A stretch of DNA of 30,963 nucleotides from Welwitschia mirabilis. Lineage: Eukaryota > Gnetophyta > Gnetopsida > Welwitschiales. Position numbers and translations under genes: made by a program. The DNA is taken from contig JBOZIK010000001.1 of NCBI GenBank assembly GCA_051453625.1, positions 276,799,722-276,830,684 of the forward strand, given 5' to 3'. This document shows positions 1-10,079 of the stretch, piece by piece. Below the pieces are notes generated by a model. That model was not told where the DNA came from. It did not search any database and was given only the letters and a program-made list of their open reading frames with translations. Each line of letters starts with the position of its first letter. Within the stretch, counting starts at the first letter, position 1.

Positions 1-1542
1 AGGCATGAGATAATTATTTGGAAAAAGTAATTGAATAATTCTTTTAGAAGCATTAATAATTAATTATTAGAGGAGCTAAGCACTATTAAAAAGCATAATA
101 AAGCTATTTATTTTAATTTAGATTATGAAAAACAACTTATCTTTTAAACTCGTGATATATCATCTAAGGAAGAAACTTACTAGAAATAGAGATATAAAAT
201 ATAGTGGCTTAAAGAAAGGGACTGTAAAACAAAATTCTTCTTCTAGATAGCAAATAGAAATAGGAAAAAAATAATATATAGTGGAGAACATCTATAACAT
301 ATTCCAAGTTCAAGACTCAGATTGCTAATTCTTTTGTTAAATATTTTTAAAAATTATTTATAGAGAAGCTAGTGCTTCTCAGAGACACCCTACTTGGTCC
401 TCCTATTAATGAAGAACAAAATGCTACTTAAGCTAAAAATTCATAGAGGATGAAATTTAGAATACTAGTAACTCTGTGAAAAAGAACAGGGCATCCAGTC
501 TTGATGGTTTTATTAAAGAATTATATTAGTCTTTTTGGGCTATTATCAAAGTTAATTTTTGTGATGTGATCCAAGAAATATTCCAAAAAGGTACTTTTTA
601 CAAACATTCCAAGAACGCTCTTATCATTCTTATTTCCAAAATAAAAGATACAAAAAATCCTGACCAATATAGGTTAATTAGTCATTATAATGTTTTCTAT
701 AATATTTGCACTAAGATTATTGTAGATAGGTTTAAAATAATTATTCTAAATATAGTTATCCCTTCTAAATTTAATTTTGCTTTAGAAAGATTTATTCATG
801 ATAATATAATCTTTGTTAATAAAAATTCTTCATTTGCATCACAAAAGAACTAAACTTATAATGTTCTTCAATCTTGATGTAGCTAAAGAATTTAATATAG
901 TTTAGTGGGAAAATAGTCTACTATCTGTTATAGGAGCATCGTGTACCCATGCCTCTGAGGTGTCTAATTTACTTTTGTATCTTAATGTCAACCTTTTCTA
1001 TTATGCTCAATGGAGAGAGATATATGAGTACTTTTAGTGTAATAGTGACATGCATCAAAGTGATCCCCTTTCTTTAAGTCTTTTTATTTTTATGATGAAC
1101 TACTTAGTTAGACTCTTTATTCAGAATCATAATTAGATTTGAGTCACTGAGCTAGCCCCTTCATATCCTAGTCTTTAATTTGTAGATGACACTCTTCTAT
1201 GCCTACACTTTAGTCTTCTTGTGGTAAGGCATACTTATAGTCTATTAAATAAGTTTCATGATTTCTTAGTTCTTGCAATAAATTGGCCTAAATCAAAACT
1301 CTTCTTCATTAATACTCTTCAAGCAAGGAAGAAAACTATCTTATAGGTTTTATAATGCTCATAAGCCACATTTTCTGATGCCTATATTAGTCTTCATTTT
1401 GATTTATATCATATTGCTAGTAATAGTTGGCCTTCATTACTGAGAAAAGTTGTAGCTTAATTAACTAGAAAAAAAAAGTAAAATCTTAATAAGTGTAAGA
1501 AAAATTATTGTCAAATATTACCTAGTAACTATAACCATTTAA
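1..1542 (+). mobile_element. LINE (L1-type) fragment, ORF2 linker plus reverse transcriptase, decayed
   Basis: This is the middle of a plant L1-type ORF2, truncated by the window edge on the left and by a junction at about 1538-1550 on the right. Bases 1-250 match the endonuclease-RT linker found again at about 1868-2120, 3645-3900 and 18000-18250. RT follows from about 440 to 1340. The stretch 566-853 is open and reads like RT blocks 1-2, with fragments such as QEIFQKGTFYKHSKNALIIL, and DNIIFVNK where the family has DNI..A.E. The catalytic box reads FVDD at 1179-1190, a variant of the non-LTR F/YADD. Around it are several stops, many of them TAG or TAA at positions where a Q or W codon is expected. 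It is not functional. The family call is firm because the two longer copies in this window align to it. Confidence 0.85.
566..853 (+). pseudogene. RT N-terminal segment of LINE fragment 1
   Basis: This is the longest open part of the first LINE fragment, about 95 codons. It covers the first conserved blocks of a non-LTR reverse transcriptase: the helix leading into ALIILISKIKDTKNPDQYR (the family has I.LIPK......DYRPISL), then KIIVDRFK (family KI...RL) and FIHDNIIFVN (family .I.DNI..A.E). It is not a gene in its own right. The first methionine lies inside the domain, and the frame stops at 853 where other copies continue toward the catalytic FADD box. No promoter or host function is implied. 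Confidence 0.75.
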
Positions 1543-2366
1543 TCAAATCTTTAGCCCTTAGAATAAGATTAGTAATGTTTCTAATCTATTTACTATTAAT
1601 CTTTTTTCTGATTTTATTATATCCCAAATTAATAGATGTTTGGTTAAAAACAAAAATGTGCATTTATCTCTGAAAGAAAAAGCTAGATGTTTTTTCAATC
1701 ACACACTCATAATCCTAATGACGAACACCTCTCATAAGAAGTATCTCTTCTGATTTGAGAATTTTTGCTTAAAAAATCCGAATTACATGAATTTTATCAA
1801 AAATATTTGGAGTAATCTAGTAAAAGATAATGCTACTTATAGATTGTTTTAAAAGATTAGAATTTTAAGGCATGAGTTAATTATTTAAAAAAAGTAATTG
1901 AATAATTCCTTTAGAAGCATTAATAATCAATTATTGGAGGAGTTAATCACTATTCAAAAGCATAATGAAGCTATCCATTTGATTCAAGTTATGAAAAATA
2001 ACTTATTTCTCAAATTCATGATATATATTCCAAGTAATAAACTTATTAGAAATAGAGAACTAGAATATAGTGGCTTAAAGAAAGGGGCTATAACAAAAAA
2101 TTCTTCTTCCAGATAACAAATGGACACAGATAAAAAAAATAGTATACAGTGGAGCACATCTATAATACATTACAAGTTCAACACTCAGATTGCTAATTCT
2201 TTTGTTAAATATTTTCAATAGAGACATCCTAATTGGTTTTTCCATCAATGAAGAACAACAATGTTACTTAAGCAAAGAGTCATAGAGGATGAAATTTGAA
2301 ATACCATTAACTCTATGAAGAAGAATAGGGTGTTAGGCCCTAATGGTTTTATTATAGAATTATATT
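1538..2366 (+). mobile_element. Second LINE fragment: endonuclease C-terminus, linker, start of RT
   Basis: From about 1543 the sequence switches from RT of the first copy to the C-terminal endonuclease region of the same family. It is colinear with LINE A (about 3230 onward) and LINE B (about 17590 onward). It contains the endonuclease end (the SDH.PI region is decayed to FNHTLIIL), the linker with the open stretch 1898-2116 (72 codons, including INNQLLEELITIQKHNEAIH), and the beginning of RT up to the assembly gap. Compared with fragment 1 it lacks about 30 bases near 2218. The last 78 bases before the gap are almost identical to LINE A at about 4091-4169, far closer than the rest of the fragment. 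Confidence 0.8.
1898..2116 (+). pseudogene. ORF2 linker segment of LINE fragment 2
   Basis: An open stretch of about 72 codons between the endonuclease and RT domains of the LINE ORF2. Fragments such as NQLLEELITIQKHNEAI and SGLKKGAITKNSSS match the plant LINE linker, where the usual sequence is W.KEGD.NT.FFH. It is a relic, not an independent gene: the upstream frame is continuous with endonuclease remnants, and the downstream stop (TAA) falls where the other copies read on. Confidence 0.65.
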
Positions 2367-2466
2367 NNNNNNNNNNNNNNNNNNNNNNNNNNNNNNNNNN
2401 NNNNNNNNNNNNNNNNNNNNNNNNNNNNNNNNNNNNNNNNNNNNNNNNNNNNNNNNNNNNNNNNNN
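2367..2466. other. Assembly gap, 100 N
   Basis: One hundred undetermined bases. Unlike the other 100-N gaps in this window, the two flanks do not repeat each other. The left flank is at the start of RT and the right flank is in the C-terminal part of LINE ORF1, so sequence is probably missing or misjoined here. Confidence 0.95.
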
Positions 2467-2825
2467 AGACTAGTTTTAATCCCAAAAAATGATTCCATCA
2501 TATAGGTAAATAAGAATGATATTCTATCAAAAGAAGAAATAGAATAGATTATGAAAAAATAAATGAAAAATAAATATGAAAAAAGTAGAATAGAAAGGCA
2601 TAAAATGTGTTCAGAACATGTCAAAATCACTACTAAGGCACCAATAATCATAAATAAGAATGGAATAAGAACTTAAAGACAGTGGAAACAGTGTTGATTA
2701 GTACATTGCAAATGCACTAGCAAATAATAGAACTAGAAAACTAGGACAGATAAATAGAAGGATAAGAATGAATAACTCAAAAGAAAATATTGAAAAGGAG
2801 ATAAAGGAGGACATGCAATATGGTA
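2467..2825 (+). pseudogene. LINE A ORF1 C-terminal remnant
   Basis: This short remnant aligns with the end of LINE B ORF1 (about 16830-17190) and includes the conserved nucleotide stretch around 'ggagataaaggaggacat' shortly before the ORF2 start. The product would be the C-terminal tail of the RNA-binding ORF1 protein, downstream of the DUF4283 domain and zinc knuckle. No domain is visible in this piece alone, and stops are frequent. The call rests entirely on colinearity with LINE B. Confidence 0.6.
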
Positions 2826-2847
2826 AGTACTCTCAACTCTTCTTGTC

Positions 2848-5800
2848 ATGATTATTTTCTAGACTTGCAGAGGCCTTGGAAATAGCCAAAACATTTTCTA
2901 CCTTTAGAGTCTCTTAAGGAACATAGCACTTTCTATGTGTTTTCTGCAATAAATTAGCTTAATTCTCTAAGTACTAGATGTTTTTAAAAAAATTATCTTG
3001 ATCCTTTATTTTGATTTTTGAGCATGGTTACGAAATAAGGATTAGTAATTATCTTAAAGCATAGCAAAATATCTACTATTAGTAAAAGCCATAACAACCT
3101 CACTATGGATTGGATTTTTAATGATTAAAAGAGAACAATAATCATCTTCTATGGGCCTTAAGAAGAATATTAAAGACTCAAATTCTTTTAGCACATTATG
3201 TTATATTCTCTAGAAATCATTATGGATTACTTTAGTCAAATCTTCAATCTCATTGAAATCTCAGTAATATTTCTAATTTTTCTACTATTGATCTTTTTTA
3301 AAGTTTTATAAATAAGAGTAACTTTAAAAATCTTCCTATTCATGCTTCTTCTTATACTTGAAGTAATCTTAGGGAAGGCGAAGATCTTATTATGTATTAA
3401 ATTGATAGATATTTAGTCAAAAATTAAAATGAGCATTTTGTTTTCAAAGAAAAAACTATTTTTTTCCCCCAATCATAGGCCCATAATCCTTATGATGAAC
3501 TCCTCTTATAAGAAGCCTCTCCTTCAATTCGAGCATTCCTAGTTAAATAATCCAAACTACATAGATTTATCAAACATATTTGAAATACTCTGGTGGAAGT
3601 TAATGCTACTTATAGATTGTTTTAAAAGATCACAATTTTAAGGCATGAGCCAATTATTTAGAAAAAGTGATTGAAAATTTCCTTTAAAAGCATTTAGAAT
3701 CAATTATTGGAGGAGTTAAGAACTATTCAAAAGCATAATAAAATTATCAATTCTGATTACAATTATGAAAAACATCTTATCTCTCAAATTCATGACATAT
3801 CTTTTTAGAAAGACACTTACAGAAAATATAGATCTAGAATCTAACAGCTTAAAGAATTGGATCATTAAAAAAAATTCTTCTTCTAGCTAGTGAACAAATA
3901 GAGGTAGAAAAATAGTATATAATGGAGTGCATCTCCAACACACTATAAGTCTAATGCTTAGATTAAAAATTCTTTTATTTAATATTTCCAAATATTATTT
4001 ACAAAGAAGCTAGCGGTTCTTAGTAATGCCCAAATTATTTCTCCTATTAATAAATAGTAATGATGTTACTTGAGCTAAAGAGTTACAAAGGATGAAATTT
4101 GAAATACCATTAACTCTATGAAGAAGAATAGGGTGTTAGGCCCTAATGGTTTCATTATAGAATTATATTGGATTTTTTGTAGTATTATCAACATTGATTT
4201 TTGTGATGCAATCCAATAAATGTTCCAAAAAGTTATTTTTTACAAACCTTCCAATGGCAATCTTATCATTCTTATTCCCAAAACAGAAGATACAGAAAGT
4301 CCTCATTAATATAGGTCAATTAGTCTTTGCAATGTTTTCTATAAGATTTATAATAAGATTATTATAAATAGGTTTAAAGTACTTCTTCCAAATGTAGTGC
4401 TCCCTTCTCGAGTTAATTTTGTTTCAGAAAGAATTATCCATGATAATATAATCTTTGCTAATGAAATTCTTTATGTACATCACAAAATAAATAAACTTAT
4501 AATATTTCTCAATATTGATATAGTTAAAGTATCTGATATAGTTTAGTAAGAAATAGTATACTATTTGTTATAGGAGCATGGTGTATTCTATGCCTCTGAG
4601 ATGTCTAATTTACTTTTGTATCTAGATTCCAACCTTCTTTATTACACTTAATGGAGAGAGACATGACTACTTTTAGAGTAATAGTGGCATGAATTAAAGT
4701 AACCCCCTTTCTTTAAGTCTTTTTGTTTTTATGATTAAATCCTTAGCTAGACTCTTTATTCAAAATCATAATCAAATTTCAGCCACTGAGCTAGTCCCTT
4801 CATATCCCATTCTTCAATTTGCAGATGATACTCTTATATGCCTACACTCTAGCCTTCTTGTGGCAAGGCATACTTGCAATATATTAAATAAATATTATGA
4901 TTTCTTTGGTCTTATAATAAATTGGCACAAATTAAAACTATTCTTCATTAATACTCTTCAAATAAGAAAGACAACTATAATATAGGTCTTCTAATGATTA
5001 CAAACCACATTTCCTAATGCCTATATTAGTATTCATTTTTATTTAAATTAAATTTCTAATAAAATTTGGCCTTCATTGGTGAGGAAAGTTATATCTCATT
5101 AACTAGATAAAAAATAAATTCTTAACAAGGGTAGGAAAAGTTCTCCTTATCAAATCTTACCTAGTAAGTATAACCATTTATCTTACTATTTTCTTTCATA
5201 TATCTAATAAGTATTTTAGCTTAATAGATGGTATTATCCAAGATTTTATTTGGTTGGTTGTCAAGTTTCACAAGAGGCTTTATCTTATCAACTTTTTGTA
5301 AATCTCTATGCCAAAAAAAGTAGGTAATCCTGGCATTAGAAAAACTATGAATCTAAGCAAATGTATTATTGTAAAGTACTACTAAAGATTTATATTTAAT
5401 AATAACATTTTTTGAGTTAAATTTTTTAAAGAATATTATGATGATAAAGAAAGGCATTCTATGCTTTTTAAGCATATGATTTATTCCACTAGAGAGGTTT
5501 GACCATAGGTTTTTAAAAATAAAAATCTTCCTATTTAAAATAGCAAAATAAGCATATTAGTAATCTATCATATTTGTTTTGAGTATGATCATAGATGTAA
5601 GAAATTATGGAAGCTAAATATTCTAGTAAAATTAAAATGTTTTATTGGTATATGCTAAAAGGATGCATTCCTAGAGTTGATAAGATTATTAAAAGAAATT
5701 TAAGTGTTCGTCAAGCTTGTTTAATATGACATGAAGAAAATGAGTCTTAAAATGATCTATTCATTCAATGTTCTACTATAAAATATCTCTAAAAAGGCTT

Positions 5801-5950
5801 AAACATGTCTTCTTCTTCTTACATTAGCTTGGATACCTAATTATTTTAGGAAAAATGTCTTCATAATTGTTGGTGCTTAGATTTTATAAAAGTATAAATG
5901 CAACATTATCTTTTAACATGAAAAATTATCCCTCTCAAAGTTGAAATTTA
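2848..5950 (+). pseudogene. LINE A ORF2: endonuclease, reverse transcriptase, zinc finger (decayed)
   Basis: This encodes the LINE replication protein, which nicks target DNA and reverse-transcribes the element RNA at the nick. The presumed start is ATG at 2848, reading MIIF-stop-TCRGLG. The family begins with WNCRGLG, so the tryptophan codon has become TAG. The endonuclease runs to about 3500 and ends in PNHRPIIL near 3468-3491, where the family has SDH.PI, so the catalytic S and D are lost. The linker covers about 3640-3960 and RT about 4080-4990. The open stretch 4731-4985 contains FADD at 4818-4829, the intact catalytic box. A zf-RVT-like region lies at about 5590-5800 (FYWYMLKGCIP, then a decayed C..C and FIQCST). 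Many stops and frameshifts make it non-functional. Confidence 0.85.
4731..4985 (+). pseudogene. RT catalytic segment of LINE A
   Basis: An 84-codon open stretch carrying the palm of the LINE reverse transcriptase: a helix ending in LVPSYPILQ, the catalytic FADDTLICL, then LLIINW-type sequence (GLIINWHKLKLFFIN) where the family reads GL.IN..KS. The two aspartates of the metal-binding box are intact. The surrounding frames are interrupted, so this is a fossil segment of ORF2. Confidence 0.8.
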
Positions 5951-7075
5951 AAATTATTAAGCAGATTAAAGAACTAGATCAAATCCAGATGTATAAAAAT
6001 CATGATAGCCCAAATTATACAAATAGAATAACACCTGATTTGTAGAAGAACATGCAACTAAGAGTATCTGATCCTCACTAAAGTGGAGTGTTTGAACTGC
6101 ACCGAAGCAACCACTATGATATCAATGTGCCAGAAGATATGGGGAAGGCTCTAAGAACTAAACCTACCAAGAATAAGGAACTATTGCATAATGGACAAAC
6201 TTGGGAGGCCTTTCAACTAGTAGAATGAGATTCTTATGTGCTTATTCCTAGAGGACATGATCCTGATCTTTCTAAATAATATTTTAGAAACTAAAATAAT
6301 AGATCTACTTTGATAGGTAACATTATCATATTTATTAATATTCCTTCTATTAGTAATGTCATTCGCATAGGTCCTTTAGGAATCGAGCTGAAAAGGGAAG
6401 TCTACAAGGCTTAAATTATTTCTCACTTTGAAATATTGATTGAAAAAATTCTTAGAAGGAGAGGAGAAAGCTACAAAAGAAAGGATTTATTAAGGCCTTT
6501 TAATTCTTGAGCTAATTTTATTATAAAATAATTTACATTGGAGGGCCACTTTAATAAGATAAATAAGCTATACTTCCACTTTCTTATTGTTATGATGGAA
6601 GAGGTTTAGATAGATCTCCCTTTCTTTCTCTTTAATTCTCCTTACTACACCCTCTAAAGCTGCAAGGCATGCCATAAGGGGTTGATTTGTTTATTATATC
6701 AAAGGAAAATGTAGATTAATGCTAGCATATTAGCTTGATAAAAAATCCCAAGGAAACCTATGCAAAAGCTATTGTTGTGGAATACACCAAAGTATATAAA
6801 AAGTAATGAATAATGTGGTCTTTCCATGCCTCCTAGGCACACTAATATTGTACCAGATACAGAATAGACAAAGTATCAAAAGTTTGAAAAAAAGCTATAG
6901 AGGAGGATGAATAGCAAGAAAAAGAAAACTTTGTGAAGAAAACACCATTGGCTCCTACCTCCTTTACCTAAATTAACCTTCCCCTCCCTCAACTATGCTC
7001 CTAATGAATATTATTTTGTTGTATATCTCTTTCGGTGTACTATCCTTGAACCTTTTTTTGATTGAAATTGGGAGC
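5950..7075 (+). pseudogene. LINE A 3' ORF, putative plant-transposon-protein-like domain with acidic tail
   Basis: Beyond the normal end of plant LINE ORF2 (…WKHKCNIIF-type ending near 5920) about 1.1 kb of decayed coding sequence remains. Readable pieces in order are HYDINVPEDMGKALRTK (about 6115-6165), HDPDLSK then YFRN (about 6256-6292), IFINIPSISNVIRIGPLG (about 6329-6384), NKINKLYFHFLIVMM (about 6554-6597), a PFFLF stretch, CHKGLICLLYQRKM (about 6670-6710), INASILA, and an acidic patch (EEDE.QEKENF, about 6900-6940). The pattern of an FY.N-like block, an IP.I block, a helical 'small hydrophobic' block and an acidic tail resembles PTP proteins. LINE B has the same order, so it belongs to this LINE family. 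The family assignment is by eye only; an unrelated LINE-specific ORF is possible. Confidence 0.45.
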
Positions 7076-7212
7076 ATAATTTGAAAAAATTAAATACTAA
7101 TGTTTGGGGGTATGAATACCATAGAGACTTTTACAGTGCTTGGAAATCTAGATTTTAATCTATGTTGTAAATCTTCCTCTCTTTTGAGTTAATATAATCC
7201 ATTAACCATTCT

Positions 7213-7238
7213 TTGAAAAGAAAGAGAAAAAAAGAAAC
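7213..7238 (+). other. A-rich 3' tail of LINE A
   Basis: A purine/A-rich tract follows the shared LINE 3' UTR motif 'ttgagttaatataat'. LINE B has the same motif, then an A8 run. Colinearity of the two copies ends here, which fixes the 3' end of the element. The tail is interrupted by G bases, as expected for an old copy. Confidence 0.7.
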
Positions 7239-8638
7239 CTCATAATAAGATCATTACAAGCTAACTTACGGCATCTTTGAATTCTAAAAATATTATTTTT
7301 AAGATCAGAATTTAAGGTTTAAAACTATCAAATTTTATAAAATTATAGTCCTATGACACTATACTAAAATAATTATGACTTTAAAATATTATAGGTTTTA
7401 AATGATTCAAGATGTTTTGGAAAGATTATTCAATTTCATACAACGTAAGATACTCAAGTTTTAAGATATCTTAATGGTTAGTTATAAAAATGTAAATTAA
7501 TGGCTTAGTATGTTTGGTATTTATATTCTAAGGCATTTTAATGAATAAATTTTTTAAAAGTTCCTATGCATTAGAAAAATTACTATTTTTATATTTTCAC
7601 AATCATAACAAAATCCTAGTATTATATCTATTAATTAATAAGCTATGATGGTTTTAATNNNNNNNNNNCATAATATAAACCTAGATTTATAAAATAATTT
7701 ACTACTTTATACCTACTAATTAATAAGTTATAGTATTTCTAATTTATGCCTTTATTCTAGAAATTTAAATTTCGCTACAAGAAATATGTTAAAGTTTCTA
7801 CAATTAGCTATGCAATAATTTAAATTAGTAAAATAATGAATATACTAGCTAAAGTAAATTATATATAAAACATTTTAACTAAATTTACTAATTCAAATTA
7901 ATATAGAAAGAGAAATCAACTCAATTAAAAAAATTATACACTATGAGCCTTAGGATTATCATGAAGGAGTTTTAGTATAAAAGAGATTTTTCAATGTCAT
8001 ACTTTTCCCCTAATAGGATGGACCTATTTCAAAATTGATAAAAAAATGTGTTATCATATATACCAATAAAAAATCTACATGGGTATCTAAAATTTTTATT
8101 TTTTCTTTCTTTTTATAGTAAACCCCTTGGTCACTTGCCCATAATCATTTATTAGTAATCTTTATTATCAAGCATAAGAAACCCCTCATATCTCCTTAAC
8201 ATTTTAGTGAAAGTCAATGAAAGAAAATAAAAAATAACATAATTTGTAAGATAACTATAAACAATGGTCTATGTGATATCACTATACTATGAACTTTAAA
8301 AGAAATCATATGAACAACATAAGTAAAGAGCTTACTTCAAAATATTAGGATGTCATTAATAATAAAAGACTAAGGAAGATGCAAGCTCAAAAATCCGTGG
8401 CTTTAAGATCATAAGATTCAAGCTTCACAAGAAAGAAATTGAGAAGAAAGATAGAGAATAGAAGAAAATGCACTTGCATAGAAAACAGAAAATATTTGTC
8501 CTTTTATAAAAGAGGAAAGTATCTCTATGTATAGATAAATAAAATGCATATAGCTTAAGATCATAATATGACATGATTTATCATTACTAATTAGTATGAG
8601 TAATAAGTAACATGGGAGTACAAAAAGAGATCATATTT
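7239..8638. other. AT-rich intergenic stretch without recognisable gene
   Basis: No open reading frame, RNA gene or known element end could be recognised on either strand. A 10-N gap sits at 7659-7668, and the sequences on its two sides are loosely similar (see findings). The lower part may include the far end of the LTR belonging to the minus-strand gypsy element, but the following gap prevents a test. Confidence 0.6.
7659..7668. other. Assembly gap, 10 N
   Basis: Ten undetermined bases. The two flanks share a diverged block ('attaattaataag' before, 'ctaattaataag' after). Confidence 0.95.
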
Positions 8639-9281
8639 NNNNNNNNNNNNNNNNNNNNNNNNNNNNNNNNNNNNNNNNNNNNNNNNNNNNNNNNNNNNNN
8701 NNNNNNNNNNNNNNNNNNNNNNNNNNNNNNNNNNNNNNNNNNNNNNNNNNNNNNNNNNNNNNNNNNNNNNNNNNNNNNNNNNNNNNNNNNNNNNNNNNNN
8801 NNNNNNNNNNNNNNNNNNNNNNNNNNNNNNNNNNNNNNNNNNNNNNNNNNNNNNNNNNNNNNNNNNNNNNNNNNNNNNNNNNNNNNNNNNNNNNNNNNNN
8901 NNNNNNNNNNNNNNNNNNNNNNNNNNNNNNNNNNNNNNNNNNNNNNNNNNNNNNNNNNNNNNNNNNNNNNNNNNNNNNNNNNNNNNNNNNNNNNNNNNNN
9001 NNNNNNNNNNNNNNNNNNNNNNNNNNNNNNNNNNNNNNNNNNNNNNNNNNNNNNNNNNNNNNNNNNNNNNNNNNNNNNNNNNNNNNNNNNNNNNNNNNNN
9101 NNNNNNNNNNNNNNNNNNNNNNNNNNNNNNNNNNNNNNNNNNNNNNNNNNNNNNNNNNNNNNNNNNNNNNNNNNNNNNNNNNNNNNNNNNNNNNNNNNNN
9201 NNNNNNNNNNNNNNNNNNNNNNNNNNNNNNNNNNNNNNNNNNNNNNNNNNNNNNNNNNNNNNNNNNNNNNNNNNNNNNNNN
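8639..9281. other. Assembly gap, 643 N
   Basis: 643 undetermined bases. The odd length suggests an estimated gap, not a fixed placeholder. It lies inside or beside the presumed 3' LTR of the minus-strand gypsy element. Apparent reading frames through it on both strands are meaningless. Confidence 0.95.
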
Positions 9282-9930
9282 TCTTCTTAATCATTTGAAG
9301 TCTCATAAGTAAGTTTAATTCATCCAAGACATGCATTAAAAGAATAAATGCACAAATCTCAAAATTTTCATATGGTATAATGAGATAAACCCCTCAATTC
9401 AAATGAACAAAATAATAAATATGCTATCAATCATTATCTCAAGAATATAAAAGTTATGATAGAGTAAATCTACTCATTTTTCATTCCTGGTTCTAGGTAT
9501 GAGTGCATGTACTTGTTTACATGCTCATTTATTTCATAATGCATAAAATATATCAACCACATATGATAAGAAAGAAAATTTCTATGCATAATATAGGACA
9601 CATATCACATTTGCCAAGAATTTAAATGAAATGTAAAGTATATTATTATGCCCTCTTATAATTTCTAATTTATTAATTTCATCATGTGAATTTAATTCTT
9701 TATATAATGAGGGTATCTAATTTAAATGTTTAAACAGCTTTTTTCATAAAAAATTCTAATTCAATTATTATCATTATCATGATAAATTATGAAAATTACA
9801 AACTAAGGTTAATTTAAAATACCATCTTATTTTGATAAGGCCTTTAAAGTAGAGTAATTCATCATTTGATTAAAAGTTTAATATACTTAATATTCAAGTA
9901 AATACGGTTTACAAAATATGGGATACAACA
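9282..9930 (-). repeat. Presumed 3' LTR (part) of the minus-strand Ty3/gypsy element
   Basis: On the minus strand a polypurine tract (9931-9940) is followed directly by TGTTGTATCCCATATTTTG, starting at 9930. LTRs begin with TG, and this position matches the usual PPT-LTR border of plant gypsy elements. The LTR continues toward lower coordinates into the 643-N gap, so its other end is not seen. I could not find the matching 5' LTR above 14830, so the boundary rests on the PPT and TG only. Confidence 0.55.
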
Positions 9931-9940
9931 TCCTCCCCTA
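9931..9940 (-). promoter_or_regulatory. Polypurine tract of the minus-strand gypsy element
   Basis: The minus strand reads TAGGGGAGGA immediately before TGTTGTATCCC. This is the RNase H-resistant primer for plus-strand DNA synthesis and marks the internal-region/3' LTR border. Position and composition match plant gypsy elements, whose tracts commonly read GGGGGAGGA before TGT. Confidence 0.75.
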
Positions 9941-9966
9941 CTTAGACTACTTCACTCTTAGCAGTC

Positions 9967-9995
9967 TATATATATATATATATAGAGAGAGAGAG
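9967..9995. repeat. (TA)n(GA)n microsatellite
   Basis: About nine TA units run directly into about five GA units, between the polypurine tract and the integrase end of the gypsy element. It is an ordinary slippage-prone dinucleotide tract. Confidence 0.9.
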
Positions 9996-10079
9996 CTTAA
10001 GAGCATTTAATTATATATTATGAAATTTAAAAGGATTTTGGTATTTATTTTTCATTATTTTCTTTAGCCCTTAAATAGT

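Larger units (their letters stand above)
2467..7238 (+). mobile_element. LINE A, nearly full-length L1-type retrotransposon (5' part missing at gap)
   Basis: LINE A is colinear with LINE B (about 16830-21558) from the end of ORF1 to the A-rich tail. By eye, about a fifth to a quarter of bases differ. The order is: ORF1 C-terminus (2467 to about 2820), ORF2 with endonuclease, RT and C-terminal zinc finger (2848 to about 5950), an extra 3' ORF (about 5950-7070), a 3' UTR including the hexamer gttaat near 7186, and an A-rich tail (about 7213-7238). All reading frames are broken. The left edge is the assembly gap, so its real 5' end is unknown. Confidence 0.88.

Noticed and set aside
2352-2651. 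Minus-strand reading frame of about 99 codons
   Set aside because: It is antisense to the LINE ORF1 end and spans a gap. The hydrophobic look comes from A/T-rich DNA read in antisense.
8587-9336. Long reading frames on both strands through the 643-N gap
   Set aside because: They consist almost entirely of undetermined bases; the few real codons at each end match nothing.
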